This document shows, one piece after another, positions 18,174 to 25,807 of a DNA stretch of 41,465 nt. Origin of the DNA: Candidatus Neomarinimicrobiota bacterium. Its GTDB lineage: Bacteria; Fidelibacterota; UBA8477; JABMPR01. Position numbers and translations under genes: made by a program. The DNA is taken from contig JADHUM010000035.1 of assembly GCA_016784545.1 (NCBI GenBank), forward strand, positions 1 through 41,465, in the 5' to 3' direction. Position 1 is the stretch's first letter; every line of letters starts with the position of its first letter. The notes under the pieces were generated by a model that made no database searches, was not told the DNA's origin, and was given only the letters and a program-made list of their open reading frames with translations.

Positions 18174-18205
18174 AGATCAATCCCTCAAGTGCGTCAATCT
18201 TTATG

Positions 18206-18267
18206 CTTCGACAGGCTCAGCAAGACAGACTAAATTTCTTGCCTGTCTCCCTGAGGCTCTCGAAGGG
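18206..18267. repeat. Dispersed inverted repeat, CTTCGACAGGCTCAG family, copy 1
   Basis: CTTCGACAGGCTCAGCAAGACAG (18206-18228, first 20 bases CTTCGACAGGCTCAGCAAGA) pairs imperfectly with CTGTCTCCCTGAGGCTCTCGAAGG at 18243-18266. A second copy is at 39359. It lies just upstream of the aminotransferase. Confidence 0.7.
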
Positions 18268-18284
18268 TGGATATAATTTTTAAT

Positions 18285-18296
18285 AAGTGCGCACTT
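18285..18296. promoter_or_regulatory. Perfect 12-base palindrome, possible operator
   Basis: AAGTGCGCACTT is a perfect palindrome about 112 bases upstream of the aminotransferase ATG. On the minus strand it lies between a TTGAAT and an AT-rich TATTAAAAATTATAT stretch, where a promoter could be. It is a candidate regulator site for the aminotransferase operon, or part of a terminator of the preceding barrel gene. Confidence 0.3.
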
Positions 18297-18323
18297 CTTC
18301 ATTCAATTTGCCACAAAACCCGG

Positions 18324-19154
18324 TTAATAATTCCAGAAGAGGGAGATGAAATGTCGAGCTCCCAGGGTATGATTCAATTGATAGATAGAATAGCCCAGGG
18401 TAAAATTTGACCAATCAGCAGTAAATCCTGCAGAGGGGTGCAAACGCAAGTCAGGGTCGGCAGATTCTAGCTGAATGCCGCCCATGAGCTGGAATTTATC
18501 CATAAGAGAATAGGAGAGACCGATTGCAGCAGGAAAGGATCCATTATTGATCTCGGTCATCACTGAGAGTTGATTAAAGTCAGCATCCACTTCCAGCCAG
18601 AGTTCTGAAGGAAGAGACGTACTTTCCTTATCAAGTTCACCACTAATTCCAAAGTGTCTCATTCCACTGCTTAGTATGAAGTGATCTCCCACAGGATAAG
18701 CAGCCGCGAGATTGAGTGAAAGGCTGGTGGCACTGGCATTCAGAGATCGTTCGTAGACCAATTCGCCTCCCAGCCCCAGTATGACTGGTCCCATTTCCCG
18801 GGCATAGGCAGCCCCTGTGTTAAATATGTTGTATTGAAAGGTGCTCAGGGGTTCTTCAGTAGGGATATCATTCCGCAATTCCAGTTCACCACTATTCATG
18901 GCCTGGAAACTCAAATGAATGTTGTCCAGGGCTATCCCCATATAGGCGCCCTGAATGTCAGCTACCCAATTCCAGACGCTCAAGGTTACGGAGGCTTCTG
19001 GATGGGTGAGAATGCGTGTCGGTTTGATAATGGGATTGAGTGTTAACCCCAGGGATGCGTCACGGGCATCAGTGGGAGTTGACAGAATATCAAAACCTGT
19101 CTGGCTCCAGACCAACCCCACCATGGCCAACATCACGAAAATCCTGTTTATCAT
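18324..19154 (-). CDS. PorV/PorQ-like outer-membrane barrel, last gene of the long sprA run
   Basis: This is a 276-residue barrel-type protein. The open frame extends to 19172, but the start at 19154 gives a TAATG overlap with the upstream barrel gene and a clean signal, MINRIFVMLAMVGLVWS|QTG, with Gln18 at +1. The mature start GFDILSTPTDARDASLG is a PorV/PorQ-family signature, and the protein ends HTLGARHFISLFWNY, a beta-barrel C-terminus with a terminal aromatic residue. Alternating hydrophobic strands fill the rest. PorQ-like proteins take part in T9SS or in unknown cargo attachment. It follows directly a second member of the same family, so the two may act together. Confidence 0.75.
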   Translation of the reverse strand: MINRIFVMLAMVGLVWSQTGFDILSTPTDARDASLGLTLNPIIKPTRILTHPEASVTLSVWNWVADIQGAYMGIALDNIHLSFQAMNSGELELRNDIPTEEPLSTFQYNIFNTGAAYAREMGPVILGLGGELVYERSLNASATSLSLNLAAAYPVGDHFILSSGMRHFGISGELDKESTSLPSELWLEVDADFNQLSVMTEINNGSFPAAIGLSYSLMDKFQLMGGIQLESADPDLRLHPSAGFTADWSNFTLGYSIYQLNHTLGARHFISLFWNY

Positions 19155-20101
19155 TAGAAATTCACTCCCCAACCAATATAATTTCTGTAGCCTTCACCGG
19201 GAGTACCGATTTTAAAACCCCAATCGATGTGCATGGGTGGTCCCTCTTTCCATGATAGCTCATATCTGGCACTGAATCCGGGATAAATGGCGTCATCCTC
19301 GAAACTAGCGCCAGCATTGACCTCAAGTGCCTTTATTCCATGCCACATCAAGGCAACCCGGTACATGTTTTCATCGATAAAATAATAATCATGTTCCAAT
19401 GCCAGAGAAAAGGTGCCCAGATCCTGCAACCAGCCCCAGGAAAGACTCATGGGAAACGCATCTTGATAGCTGCTGCCCCTTTCGAAGATGTCCTGAGTTT
19501 TCCATTTATAACTGCTGTTCCAGTCTTTGATGGCCAGAGCCAACGAACTACCCACCCTGGGCTTGAATACGAATCCCAGACCGGCTCCAAAGCCACTACC
19601 TTTCAGATCCAGCCAATCGTCATCAGATTTGAAATGTTTTGTTAAAACTTTCAGAGAAAGTCCAAAAGCCAACTTGTCAGAAAAGCGGTTTGAGAATGAG
19701 ACGAGATAGGTCATCTCAGTATCACTCAAATCGCCAGCAGCATAACCCCGGGAATCCCGGGCCTCAATGTTCTTGGTGCCGGCCGCTATCAACCCGAAGG
19801 ATAGACTGGCAGTGGGGGGCAAAGGTATTCCAGTATTCACAGTATATATAAATCTATCCAGAGAAAGTTGGACCAAACCAGCATCAAAACTGCGCTGACC
19901 AAAAAATGCCTGAGAAGCTGGATTTTGCGAGTAGCTGTTGGTACTAGTCTCGTGAAAGAGGGTAATGCCACCAGTCCCGGCAGAAAGGGGATCAGAGGTA
20001 AAACGATTCGAGGTACCGGTATAGCCACCCAGACCTGAGGCCATGGTAGTACTGGAAATTATGGGAAAAAGGATACACAATATTAGTAATCTTTGTATCA
20101 T
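19154..20101 (-). CDS. PorV/PorQ-like outer-membrane barrel
   Basis: This is a 315-residue barrel-type protein. The open frame reaches 20377, but residues 1-92 of that frame are translated from two dispersed repeats (they read CEWRSHEAISESRSPRS). I place the start at the ATG at 20101, giving the signal peptide MIQRLLILCILFPIISSTTMA; the ribosome site is weak. The mature region has TDPLSAGTGGITLFHE-like text (actual: SDPLSAGTGGITLFHETSTN) and NPASQAFFGQRSFDAGLVQL, typical of PorV/UPF0164-type barrels, and ends GEGYRNYIGWGVNF. It is coupled by TAATG to the next barrel gene. A 272-base gap with repeats separates it from the propeller gene upstream. Confidence 0.7.
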   Translation of the reverse strand: MIQRLLILCILFPIISSTTMASGLGGYTGTSNRFTSDPLSAGTGGITLFHETSTNSYSQNPASQAFFGQRSFDAGLVQLSLDRFIYTVNTGIPLPPTASLSFGLIAAGTKNIEARDSRGYAAGDLSDTEMTYLVSFSNRFSDKLAFGLSLKVLTKHFKSDDDWLDLKGSGFGAGLGFVFKPRVGSSLALAIKDWNSSYKWKTQDIFERGSSYQDAFPMSLSWGWLQDLGTFSLALEHDYYFIDENMYRVALMWHGIKALEVNAGASFEDDAIYPGFSARYELSWKEGPPMHIDWGFKIGTPGEGYRNYIGWGVNF

Positions 20102-20148
20102 ACTTTTGGAACGCGTTATTACTTTCTCCAAGGGTGTTCTGCGCATAT

Positions 20149-20248
20149 TGTCATCGTGAGCGAATGCAATGAGTGGGGCAATCTCCGGATTCTTGCAGAT
20201 CGGATAGCTCGAGATCGCCGCGTCGGTTTTCAACCTCCTCGCGAAGAC
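20149..20248. repeat. Dispersed inverted repeat, TGTCATTGCGAG family, copy 3
   Basis: TGTCATCGTGAGCGAATGC is followed by GGGGCAATCTCCGG, GAGATCGCCGCG and CTCGCGAAGAC, the same order as copy 1. It lies inside a probable operon, in the gap before the 20101 start. Confidence 0.7.
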
Positions 20249-20268
20249 ATGGTGGATCAGGCTCATTG

Positions 20269-20346
20269 TGTCATTGTGAGCGAGTGCTAAGGAGCGTGGC
20301 GATCTCGATTCCGAGATTGCTTCGTGGCTTCGCCACTCGCAATGAC
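20269..20346. repeat. Dispersed inverted repeat, TGTCATTGCGAG family, copy 4
   Basis: Full inverted ends are visible: TGTCATTGTGAGCGAGTGC at the left and GCCACTCGCAATGACT at the right, with GATCTCGATTCCGAGATTGC as an inner palindrome. It follows the stop of the propeller gene by about 28 bases in the transcribed direction. Confidence 0.75.
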
Positions 20347-20373
20347 TGTTAAACATATTTATCATGGATGTCC

Positions 20374-21966
20374 TCAATTTATCACCATCACTTTCGTCCA
20401 GTGAATATCAGAATCTATCTCAATTCGAATAAAATAGGTACCGTTGGATACCAGGTAACCCGCTTCATTTCGTCCATTCCAGGTTCGTTCCTGTGGACCT
20501 GACAGGGGTGCAGGGACCTTGTCCATTACTTCCCTGACCCGATGCATGGCAAAATCGAAAACATCAATGGAAACATCTTCCCCGACCTCAGCACTATAAC
20601 GGACAATCAGGTTCCCCTGACCATTCAGTACCTTGTCATAACGTGGTGTAAATGGATTGGGATAAGCATAAAAATTATCAGAGGATTCTGTGGTACGGGC
20701 CTTGTGAATACTCCAGGACAATCCTTCATTATAGCTCACTGCCAGACCATCGCCAGTACCCACCCAGACAGCACCATCCTGATTCACAAGGACAGAGTAA
20801 ACTGCATCGGAGTAGATAATTTCAGAGAAGTCATCGTGGTGAAAATCAGGCAATACTACAAAGTGCAGACCGTCTTTTGATTTCCACAATCCCTGGTCTG
20901 TGGCAGCATACACATTTGATGCGTCAGAACTAATATTCCAAACTCGGAAACCCAGGAAAGGAGCCCGCCAGTAGTTGGTCTCATCGTCATAAAAGCTAAA
21001 ACCAGTTGCATCACCGGAACCTGTTGTAATGGTTGATGCCCAGATGCGATCTGAGCCATCTGGAAGGGTTTGTCGATTCAGGGCAATTACCCAATTACCT
21101 GAGATATTCGAATTATTGTGGGTGAAATGATCCCAGCTGTAACCGCCATCTATAGAACGATTGACACCGCCGGAAGTACCTACCCAGACCGTATCGTTCC
21201 AGGCTTTTACTGCAAAGGCGATATGATTCAGATGAGTCAGAGGATCCAGGGCATAATACTCCAGTTCATCGAGTATGTCAGCTTCCATATCATGGACAAC
21301 ACTGGAGTCCAGCCTGGCTTGATCAGTCCAGGGCAACATGACACGTTGCCAGGTATCTCCCAGATCATGGGAAACCCTTAAACCTCCACCAAAGGAGGTT
21401 GCCCAGAGACGGGTTCCATCAAAGGCCAGATCATAGGTGATATTTTGCACTGGGGTAACCACATCAATTGCTAAAATTGAAACACCAAAGAGATCCATCT
21501 CCGAGTATTTCGCATAACTCGTATCATTGCCTTCGATGATCATCTGTAGACTATCCATGGGTTGACCCAAATAGGTCCAGCTGGCACCGGCATCCACAGA
21601 ACGGCTTATGCCACCACCTGCTTTGAGATCACCAAAGGCCGTGGTTGTGTCAAAGCCCATGGCAACCCAGATGGTATCGCCCCAGACTGCCAGAGCAGAT
21701 ACACCACCCTGGCCCAGATTTGAAAAACGGGAACTGAATCCCACAAATGAATCTCCGTTGTCATAGGTAGCGCTGAGCCCGTGACCCGAACCCATCCAAA
21801 GTGTATCCCCCTGACCGGCCAGGTCAGAAATACTGCTTCCAATCAATCCGCTATAGACGGTATCAGGTGATTCAAGTGAAAAAGTTGAAGGTCTCAGGAG
21901 TTGGGCGTGCACAGACAAAGATGAAAAAGCGGTAATGATACTCAGGAGAGCAAAAAGGGATCTCAT
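20374..21966 (-). CDS. Beta-propeller (BNR/sortilin-like) T9SS cargo protein
   Basis: This is a 530-residue exported protein with a signal cleaved at SVHA|QLL (Gln22 at +1). It carries repeated propeller blades with Asp-box-like strings: GISRSVDAGASWTYLG, LRVSHDLGDTWQRV, VNRSIDGGYSWDHF and LAVSYNEGLSWSIH. These alternate with DTLWMGSGHGL, DTIWVAMGF and GAVWVGTGDGL. That matches BNR/two-component-regulator-type propellers. The last 80 residues, from FYAYPNPFTPRYD to WTKVMVIN, form a FlgD-type T9SS sorting domain. Its ATG overlaps the stop of the upstream lipoprotein (ATGA). Binding role and ligand are unknown. Confidence 0.85.
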   Translation of the reverse strand: MRSLFALLSIITAFSSLSVHAQLLRPSTFSLESPDTVYSGLIGSSISDLAGQGDTLWMGSGHGLSATYDNGDSFVGFSSRFSNLGQGGVSALAVWGDTIWVAMGFDTTTAFGDLKAGGGISRSVDAGASWTYLGQPMDSLQMIIEGNDTSYAKYSEMDLFGVSILAIDVVTPVQNITYDLAFDGTRLWATSFGGGLRVSHDLGDTWQRVMLPWTDQARLDSSVVHDMEADILDELEYYALDPLTHLNHIAFAVKAWNDTVWVGTSGGVNRSIDGGYSWDHFTHNNSNISGNWVIALNRQTLPDGSDRIWASTITTGSGDATGFSFYDDETNYWRAPFLGFRVWNISSDASNVYAATDQGLWKSKDGLHFVVLPDFHHDDFSEIIYSDAVYSVLVNQDGAVWVGTGDGLAVSYNEGLSWSIHKARTTESSDNFYAYPNPFTPRYDKVLNGQGNLIVRYSAEVGEDVSIDVFDFAMHRVREVMDKVPAPLSGPQERTWNGRNEAGYLVSNGTYFIRIEIDSDIHWTKVMVIN

Positions 21967-22853
21967 TTGAACACTCCCATCAGCTCAGCATCCTTAGCTT
22001 GACCTCTGGATAAACTCCCGGCAGGTAGAACGACAATTGAATCAAGGAGAGGAATTGCTTCGATTCCCAACCAGGATCTGGAATTGAAGGTCCAGTGATA
22101 TACCCCACTCAAATTGTTGGGAGCCAGAGCCAGGAGGAGACTATAAACGCCATCATTGGCCAGACTATCGCCACTGGTAAAATCAATACCCTCGAAAGAA
22201 TAAAAGACCACACTGCCACCATCATCATAAAGGGGAATAGGTTGTCCCTCATTGGCATAGGTGCCATCAGGCTTGAGAGACATCATGCTAACGTCCCTGA
22301 TTTCATCCAAGCCCTGAGAGTGACCAACTTCAAGGGTGAGTGTGTCCAAAACCAACCCATTTGCCAGGAGTGTCAGTGTATCCAGATGACTTGCAGCACC
22401 TATCACAGGGGGTGAAGGTCGTACTGGCTGCAATGTCTTAGCTTCATACAGGCTATTTGTTTCATCGTCTTGTACAGTGACTTCAAGCTTCCATAGACTA
22501 TCCACATAAGTGGACATGGAATCAGGTAAGGTCCAGGCCCCATCATAGCGACCATCTCCAATAAGGATATCGTCACTTTGGCCAAGATCATTCAGTAACA
22601 CAGGTGCAAATGGTGAACTATTTACACTCAGATTGTATGCAACTTCAGCTATTTCATTAGGACTGGTTACCTCAACTGAGAAGAAAAACTGCTGAGATAA
22701 ATAGTCGAATTCAAAACTCCTGACCCTAAGAGAAAATGGTGTCTCACCAAAATCTCTCAGATAAGGTTCTTCATCCAGGGTGGTTGGAGTTTGATCACAG
22801 GCAGCTAGCATCAATATTGCGATCACAGGAAAAAATAGCCCTAAGCGCCTCAT
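21963..22853 (-). CDS. Lipoprotein with Ig-like domains
   Basis: This is a 296-residue lipoprotein of unknown function. The open frame starts at 22967, but its first 38 codons cross the end of prmA and a dispersed repeat (they read DLTAEGAKRAELS). The ATG at 22853 has AGGGA six bases upstream and gives the signal AILMLAACDQ (lipobox C19). Two similar Ig-like domains follow, with matching motifs: DILIGDGRYDGAWTLPDS near the first and DSLANDGVYSLLLALAPN near the second. Domains of this kind bind or space partners at the cell surface. Its stop overlaps the propeller cargo start by four bases, so the two are made together. Confidence 0.75.
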   Translation of the reverse strand: MRRLGLFFPVIAILMLAACDQTPTTLDEEPYLRDFGETPFSLRVRSFEFDYLSQQFFFSVEVTSPNEIAEVAYNLSVNSSPFAPVLLNDLGQSDDILIGDGRYDGAWTLPDSMSTYVDSLWKLEVTVQDDETNSLYEAKTLQPVRPSPPVIGAASHLDTLTLLANGLVLDTLTLEVGHSQGLDEIRDVSMMSLKPDGTYANEGQPIPLYDDGGSVVFYSFEGIDFTSGDSLANDGVYSLLLALAPNNLSGVYHWTFNSRSWLGIEAIPLLDSIVVLPAGSLSRGQAKDAELMGVFK

Positions 22854-22884
22854 TAAGTTCCCTTTCATAATCCACATCGAAAGC

Positions 22885-22916
22885 TCAGCGCGCTTAGCGC
22901 CCTCTGCGGTTAAATC
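22885..22916. repeat. Dispersed repeat, CCCTCTGCGGTTA family, copy 1
   Basis: CAGCGCGCTTAGCGCCCTCTGCGGTTAAATC lies in the 83-base gap between the prmA stop and the lipoprotein start (first part CAGCGCGCTTAGCGCCCTCT). A related sequence is at 41161. Its translation gives the LTAEGAKRAE peptide often seen as a false gene start. Confidence 0.6.
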
Positions 22917-22936
22917 ATTATTGTGACAAATTGATT

Positions 22937-23785
22937 TTATACGACTTCGCATAAATAAGCGATCCATTCATTCTTTGTATAGGTTTTTAATATTTGCCAG
23001 GGGGAGGCCGCCAGGAGTTGTCTCGTATCCTGGTCCTCTTCCTGGAGGAGACCAGAGACGATCACTCCACCACCCTTACGAACCGATGTGAAATAATTTG
23101 GGAGGATGGGAAAAAGCCTGGCTCTAATAATATTTACCACCATGATGTCATAGGGTCCGTTCAATACCGGAGCTTCGCTAATCTGTATATTGAATCCAGA
23201 GTGGATACCATTTAACTCCAGATTATCTCTGATATTTTCTTCTGTAAAGGGATCATTTTCCAGCCCATCTACTTCAGCCGCACCCTTGAGCAGGGCAGTA
23301 ATGCCAAGAATGCCACTTCCTGTCCCCACATCCAGAACCCGTTCGCCTCCTTGAACCAGATCATCCAGAATTTCCAGACACAATTGGGTCGTCTCATGTG
23401 TGCCCGTTCCAAAAGCCATGGCCGGACGAATCCTGGTTTTGATGGCCTGGGGGAACTGTTCCATCGCTTCCCATTCAGGAAGAATGATGAGTTGCTCTGT
23501 AATGGGAGTCGGTTTAAAAAATGCCTGCCAGTTTTTATTCCAGTTTTCCCGATCAACGATGGCCTGGGACAGACTGGCTGCCTGATCCAGGTCCATGATA
23601 AAGGTTTTCAACTCATCCAGGATGAGCTGTGTATCATTATCCAGGGGATAACTCACCTGAAAGACATCATCCTTTTCAACAATGGCCAGCCCACCCAATG
23701 CCATGGCAAAATCAATGGCAACCTCGCAGTACTTGGGTGCAATGTGAATATCGGCAGATATCCATTGTGAGGTGGTATCGATCAA
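22937..23785 (-). CDS. prmA: Ribosomal protein L11 methyltransferase
   Basis: This 282-residue cytoplasmic enzyme uses S-adenosylmethionine to trimethylate ribosomal protein L11. PrmA hallmarks are RENWNKNWQAFFKPTPI, the linker motif AMAFGTGTHETTQLCLE, and the SAM-binding motif I VLDVGTGSGILGI. The acceptor motif is MVVNIIRARLF, close to the usual NI(L/I) pattern. The length is normal for the family (about 290). Its ATG overlaps the stop of the ATPase gene by four bases (ATGA), a strong coupling sign. PrmA is a housekeeping enzyme; in this position it may simply be co-transcribed. Confidence 0.93.
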   Translation of the reverse strand: MIDTTSQWISADIHIAPKYCEVAIDFAMALGGLAIVEKDDVFQVSYPLDNDTQLILDELKTFIMDLDQAASLSQAIVDRENWNKNWQAFFKPTPITEQLIILPEWEAMEQFPQAIKTRIRPAMAFGTGTHETTQLCLEILDDLVQGGERVLDVGTGSGILGITALLKGAAEVDGLENDPFTEENIRDNLELNGIHSGFNIQISEAPVLNGPYDIMVVNIIRARLFPILPNYFTSVRKGGGVIVSGLLQEEDQDTRQLLAASPWQILKTYTKNEWIAYLCEVV

Positions 23786-24831
23786 ATCAAACCCTCGCGG
23801 TTTTGAAGCCAGATCAAGAAAAGTGGATCGTAGATATGGTAGCCTTCATCCCGGCTCACCAGCCAGCCCTCACGGAGCAGTTTAATCACAGTGTTATGGG
23901 CTGTACTTGTGGCAGATAAGCCAAACTTGTCAATAAATCCAAGTTCAGTGGGGCGGGAATAACCACTGGCCAATCCCAGCAGGAGACGTTTTTCGTTTAA
24001 TCCAAAATTATCCCACATGGCAGTGAACAAAATATTGCGCTCTTTTAAAAGCTTGGAAATTGAACGTTGCAGGAGTCTGGTGGTGGTGCCTTCAAGCCAT
24101 AATTGAGCCAGGGTGTAGGCCAGTCTCTGGGTTAAGAGCGGTTGGCCCTCAGTAAAATTGTACACTGCCCCAGGTAGATCAAAATCACTGAGACCCATGC
24201 GACGAAAGCGTTCTGTTAGGTAGCGGGTACAGGTTTTCTGCTCCAGATTCTCAAGTTCGTAAAACTCCTGATTCTGAAAAAAGGCGCTACTGTCTCTCCC
24301 CAGGGCTTCCTGGAGGATATCCGAACGATGGCTGACAAAAACATGGGTGATTCCCCGTCTACCGTTCAGACCGCTTCTCAACTCCTCAAAAATATTTTCT
24401 TTAAATTTGGCGAGATGCTGAAATTCATCCCAGACCATGATAAACTTGTTATTGCTCCCCTTGACCATCTCATACCAGAGGTCGAAGATATTTTTAAGAG
24501 GGACATTTTGAGTATCTGCTCCCAATGACTTGAGTTTTTTATCGATGTCAATCATGGGAAAACTCGTGGACAGCGCTTTCATAAGAAGCTCAAAAAGTTG
24601 TTCATTACTAACAATAAACCGCAAATCAATGTGAATAAATGGGGTGGTGTTTTTTTCCAGTAAAAATTTCAGCAAACTTGTTTTTCCGGTACCGCGTTTG
24701 CCGGTGAGGAGCAGATGATTTTGCTTTTCCATAATGGCCAGCAGAGAGGCTTGATCCTCTGGTCGCTGAACGTAATGACTGCCTTTTACAGGTTCACCCC
24801 AGTTAAAAGGGTTTGCGTAAATTTTACTCAT
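23782..24831 (-). CDS. AAA/STAND-like ATPase with C-terminal winged-helix region
   Basis: This 349-residue cytoplasmic ATPase resembles the archaeal-type ATPase family. Walker A is GKRGTGKTS (44-52) and Walker B is FIMVWDEFQ (D135, E136). FVSHRSDILQEAL supplies a sensor-like strand. After a lid helical region, residues 270-349 look like a winged helix with ATSTAHNTVIKLLREGWLV. The family includes signalling or DNA-binding ATPases with unknown triggers. GGAGG lies nine bases before the ATG. It sits between the glutaminyl-cyclase-like gene (57-base gap) and prmA (ATGA overlap). No nuclease or effector domain is fused. Confidence 0.8.
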   Translation of the reverse strand: MSKIYANPFNWGEPVKGSHYVQRPEDQASLLAIMEKQNHLLLTGKRGTGKTSLLKFLLEKNTTPFIHIDLRFIVSNEQLFELLMKALSTSFPMIDIDKKLKSLGADTQNVPLKNIFDLWYEMVKGSNNKFIMVWDEFQHLAKFKENIFEELRSGLNGRRGITHVFVSHRSDILQEALGRDSSAFFQNQEFYELENLEQKTCTRYLTERFRRMGLSDFDLPGAVYNFTEGQPLLTQRLAYTLAQLWLEGTTTRLLQRSISKLLKERNILFTAMWDNFGLNEKRLLLGLASGYSRPTELGFIDKFGLSATSTAHNTVIKLLREGWLVSRDEGYHIYDPLFLIWLQNREGLI

Positions 24832-24888
24832 GGGTTTAGTCCTCCGGGGGAATGCCGGTCAGGGCACATCCCGTCTTACTTATTGTTA

Positions 24889-25800
24889 TCATTGCTGGTA
24901 TAACCAGCTTAATACTGTATTTCCCACAGCCTCAAGACTTTCTGTACTGCATTTATCTGGAGTATCCTCATGGGTATGCCAGTAGGCATTGTCTGACCCA
25001 GGATATTCAAAATCGATAATATCTATGGCCTGGATACCCTTCTCAATAAAGGGGACATGATCATCATACATGGATGCCCCGGCTACGAGTTGGAATTGAT
25101 CATAGCCGATATCAGTGGCCAAGGCCCAGATTTCTTCAATCAGACGCGGCGCGGAACTATAAGACACTGGATCGACTTTGATGGTCAATTCGGCATCACC
25201 TACCATATCCAGCAGGATGACCCGTTGAGCCATGGGAAGAAAGGGATGTTCAACATAATAACGACTGCCCAGGAGATAGTGCTCCAGATCCCGTGGCTGG
25301 CCATAATCTTCACCATCAAACAGCACGATGTCGATACCTGGATTCACTGGTTTGGAAGCTAACTGTCTGGCGATCTCCAGCAGGATAGCGACGCCACTGG
25401 CTCCATCATTTGCACCGATCATGGGTTTGTCTGGAGCCGACACATCGTATTCAGCTCGGGGTCTTGTATCCCAATGGGCACACAGGATAATCCTGTGGGT
25501 CTTGTGTGGTTGAAAACGAGCGATGACATTGGTGAGATTCAGCTTCTCTGGGGAGTATGGATCATTCAATTCAAATTGCTGTAAATGGAAGGAATCAGCC
25601 AGGGGTTCCAAAATGGATTGGTAATATTTGATGGCTGCCTGAGCGCCATCTGAACCGGGATTCCGGGGACCCAGATCGCACTGTGCCTGGAGATCCTCAA
25701 AGGCACGTTCTGCATCAAAACCAGTTTGAGCATAAAGGTCAATTTGACTAGTAAAAACAAGCGATGTGATCAGGCATATTGACTTCAGGTTGAGTTGCAT
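24889..25800 (-). CDS. M28-family glutaminyl-peptide cyclotransferase-like enzyme
   Basis: This 303-residue exported enzyme has a signal cleaved at DLYA|QTG (Gln25 at +1). It matches glutaminyl cyclases (QC), which convert N-terminal Gln to pyroglutamate with loss of ammonia. Likely zinc ligands, by comparison with human QC, are D132 (GANDGASGV), D165 (FDGEDYG) and H275 (YWHTHEDTP). Catalytic equivalents are E164, D198 (LLDMVGD) and D247 (YDDHVPF). The order and spacing also recall the Porphyromonas enzyme. A plain aminopeptidase of family M28 is the alternative. It starts eight bases after the sprA stop, so it is co-transcribed with the T9SS translocon gene. Confidence 0.85.
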   Translation of the reverse strand: MQLNLKSICLITSLVFTSQIDLYAQTGFDAERAFEDLQAQCDLGPRNPGSDGAQAAIKYYQSILEPLADSFHLQQFELNDPYSPEKLNLTNVIARFQPHKTHRIILCAHWDTRPRAEYDVSAPDKPMIGANDGASGVAILLEIARQLASKPVNPGIDIVLFDGEDYGQPRDLEHYLLGSRYYVEHPFLPMAQRVILLDMVGDAELTIKVDPVSYSSAPRLIEEIWALATDIGYDQFQLVAGASMYDDHVPFIEKGIQAIDIIDFEYPGSDNAYWHTHEDTPDKCSTESLEAVGNTVLSWLYQQ

Positions 25801-25807
25801 AATACGC

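Noticed and set aside
20102-20377. N-terminal 92 residues of the frame ending at 19154
   Set aside because: The peptide is the translation of two dispersed repeats (RSHEAIS); the signal peptide starts at 20101.
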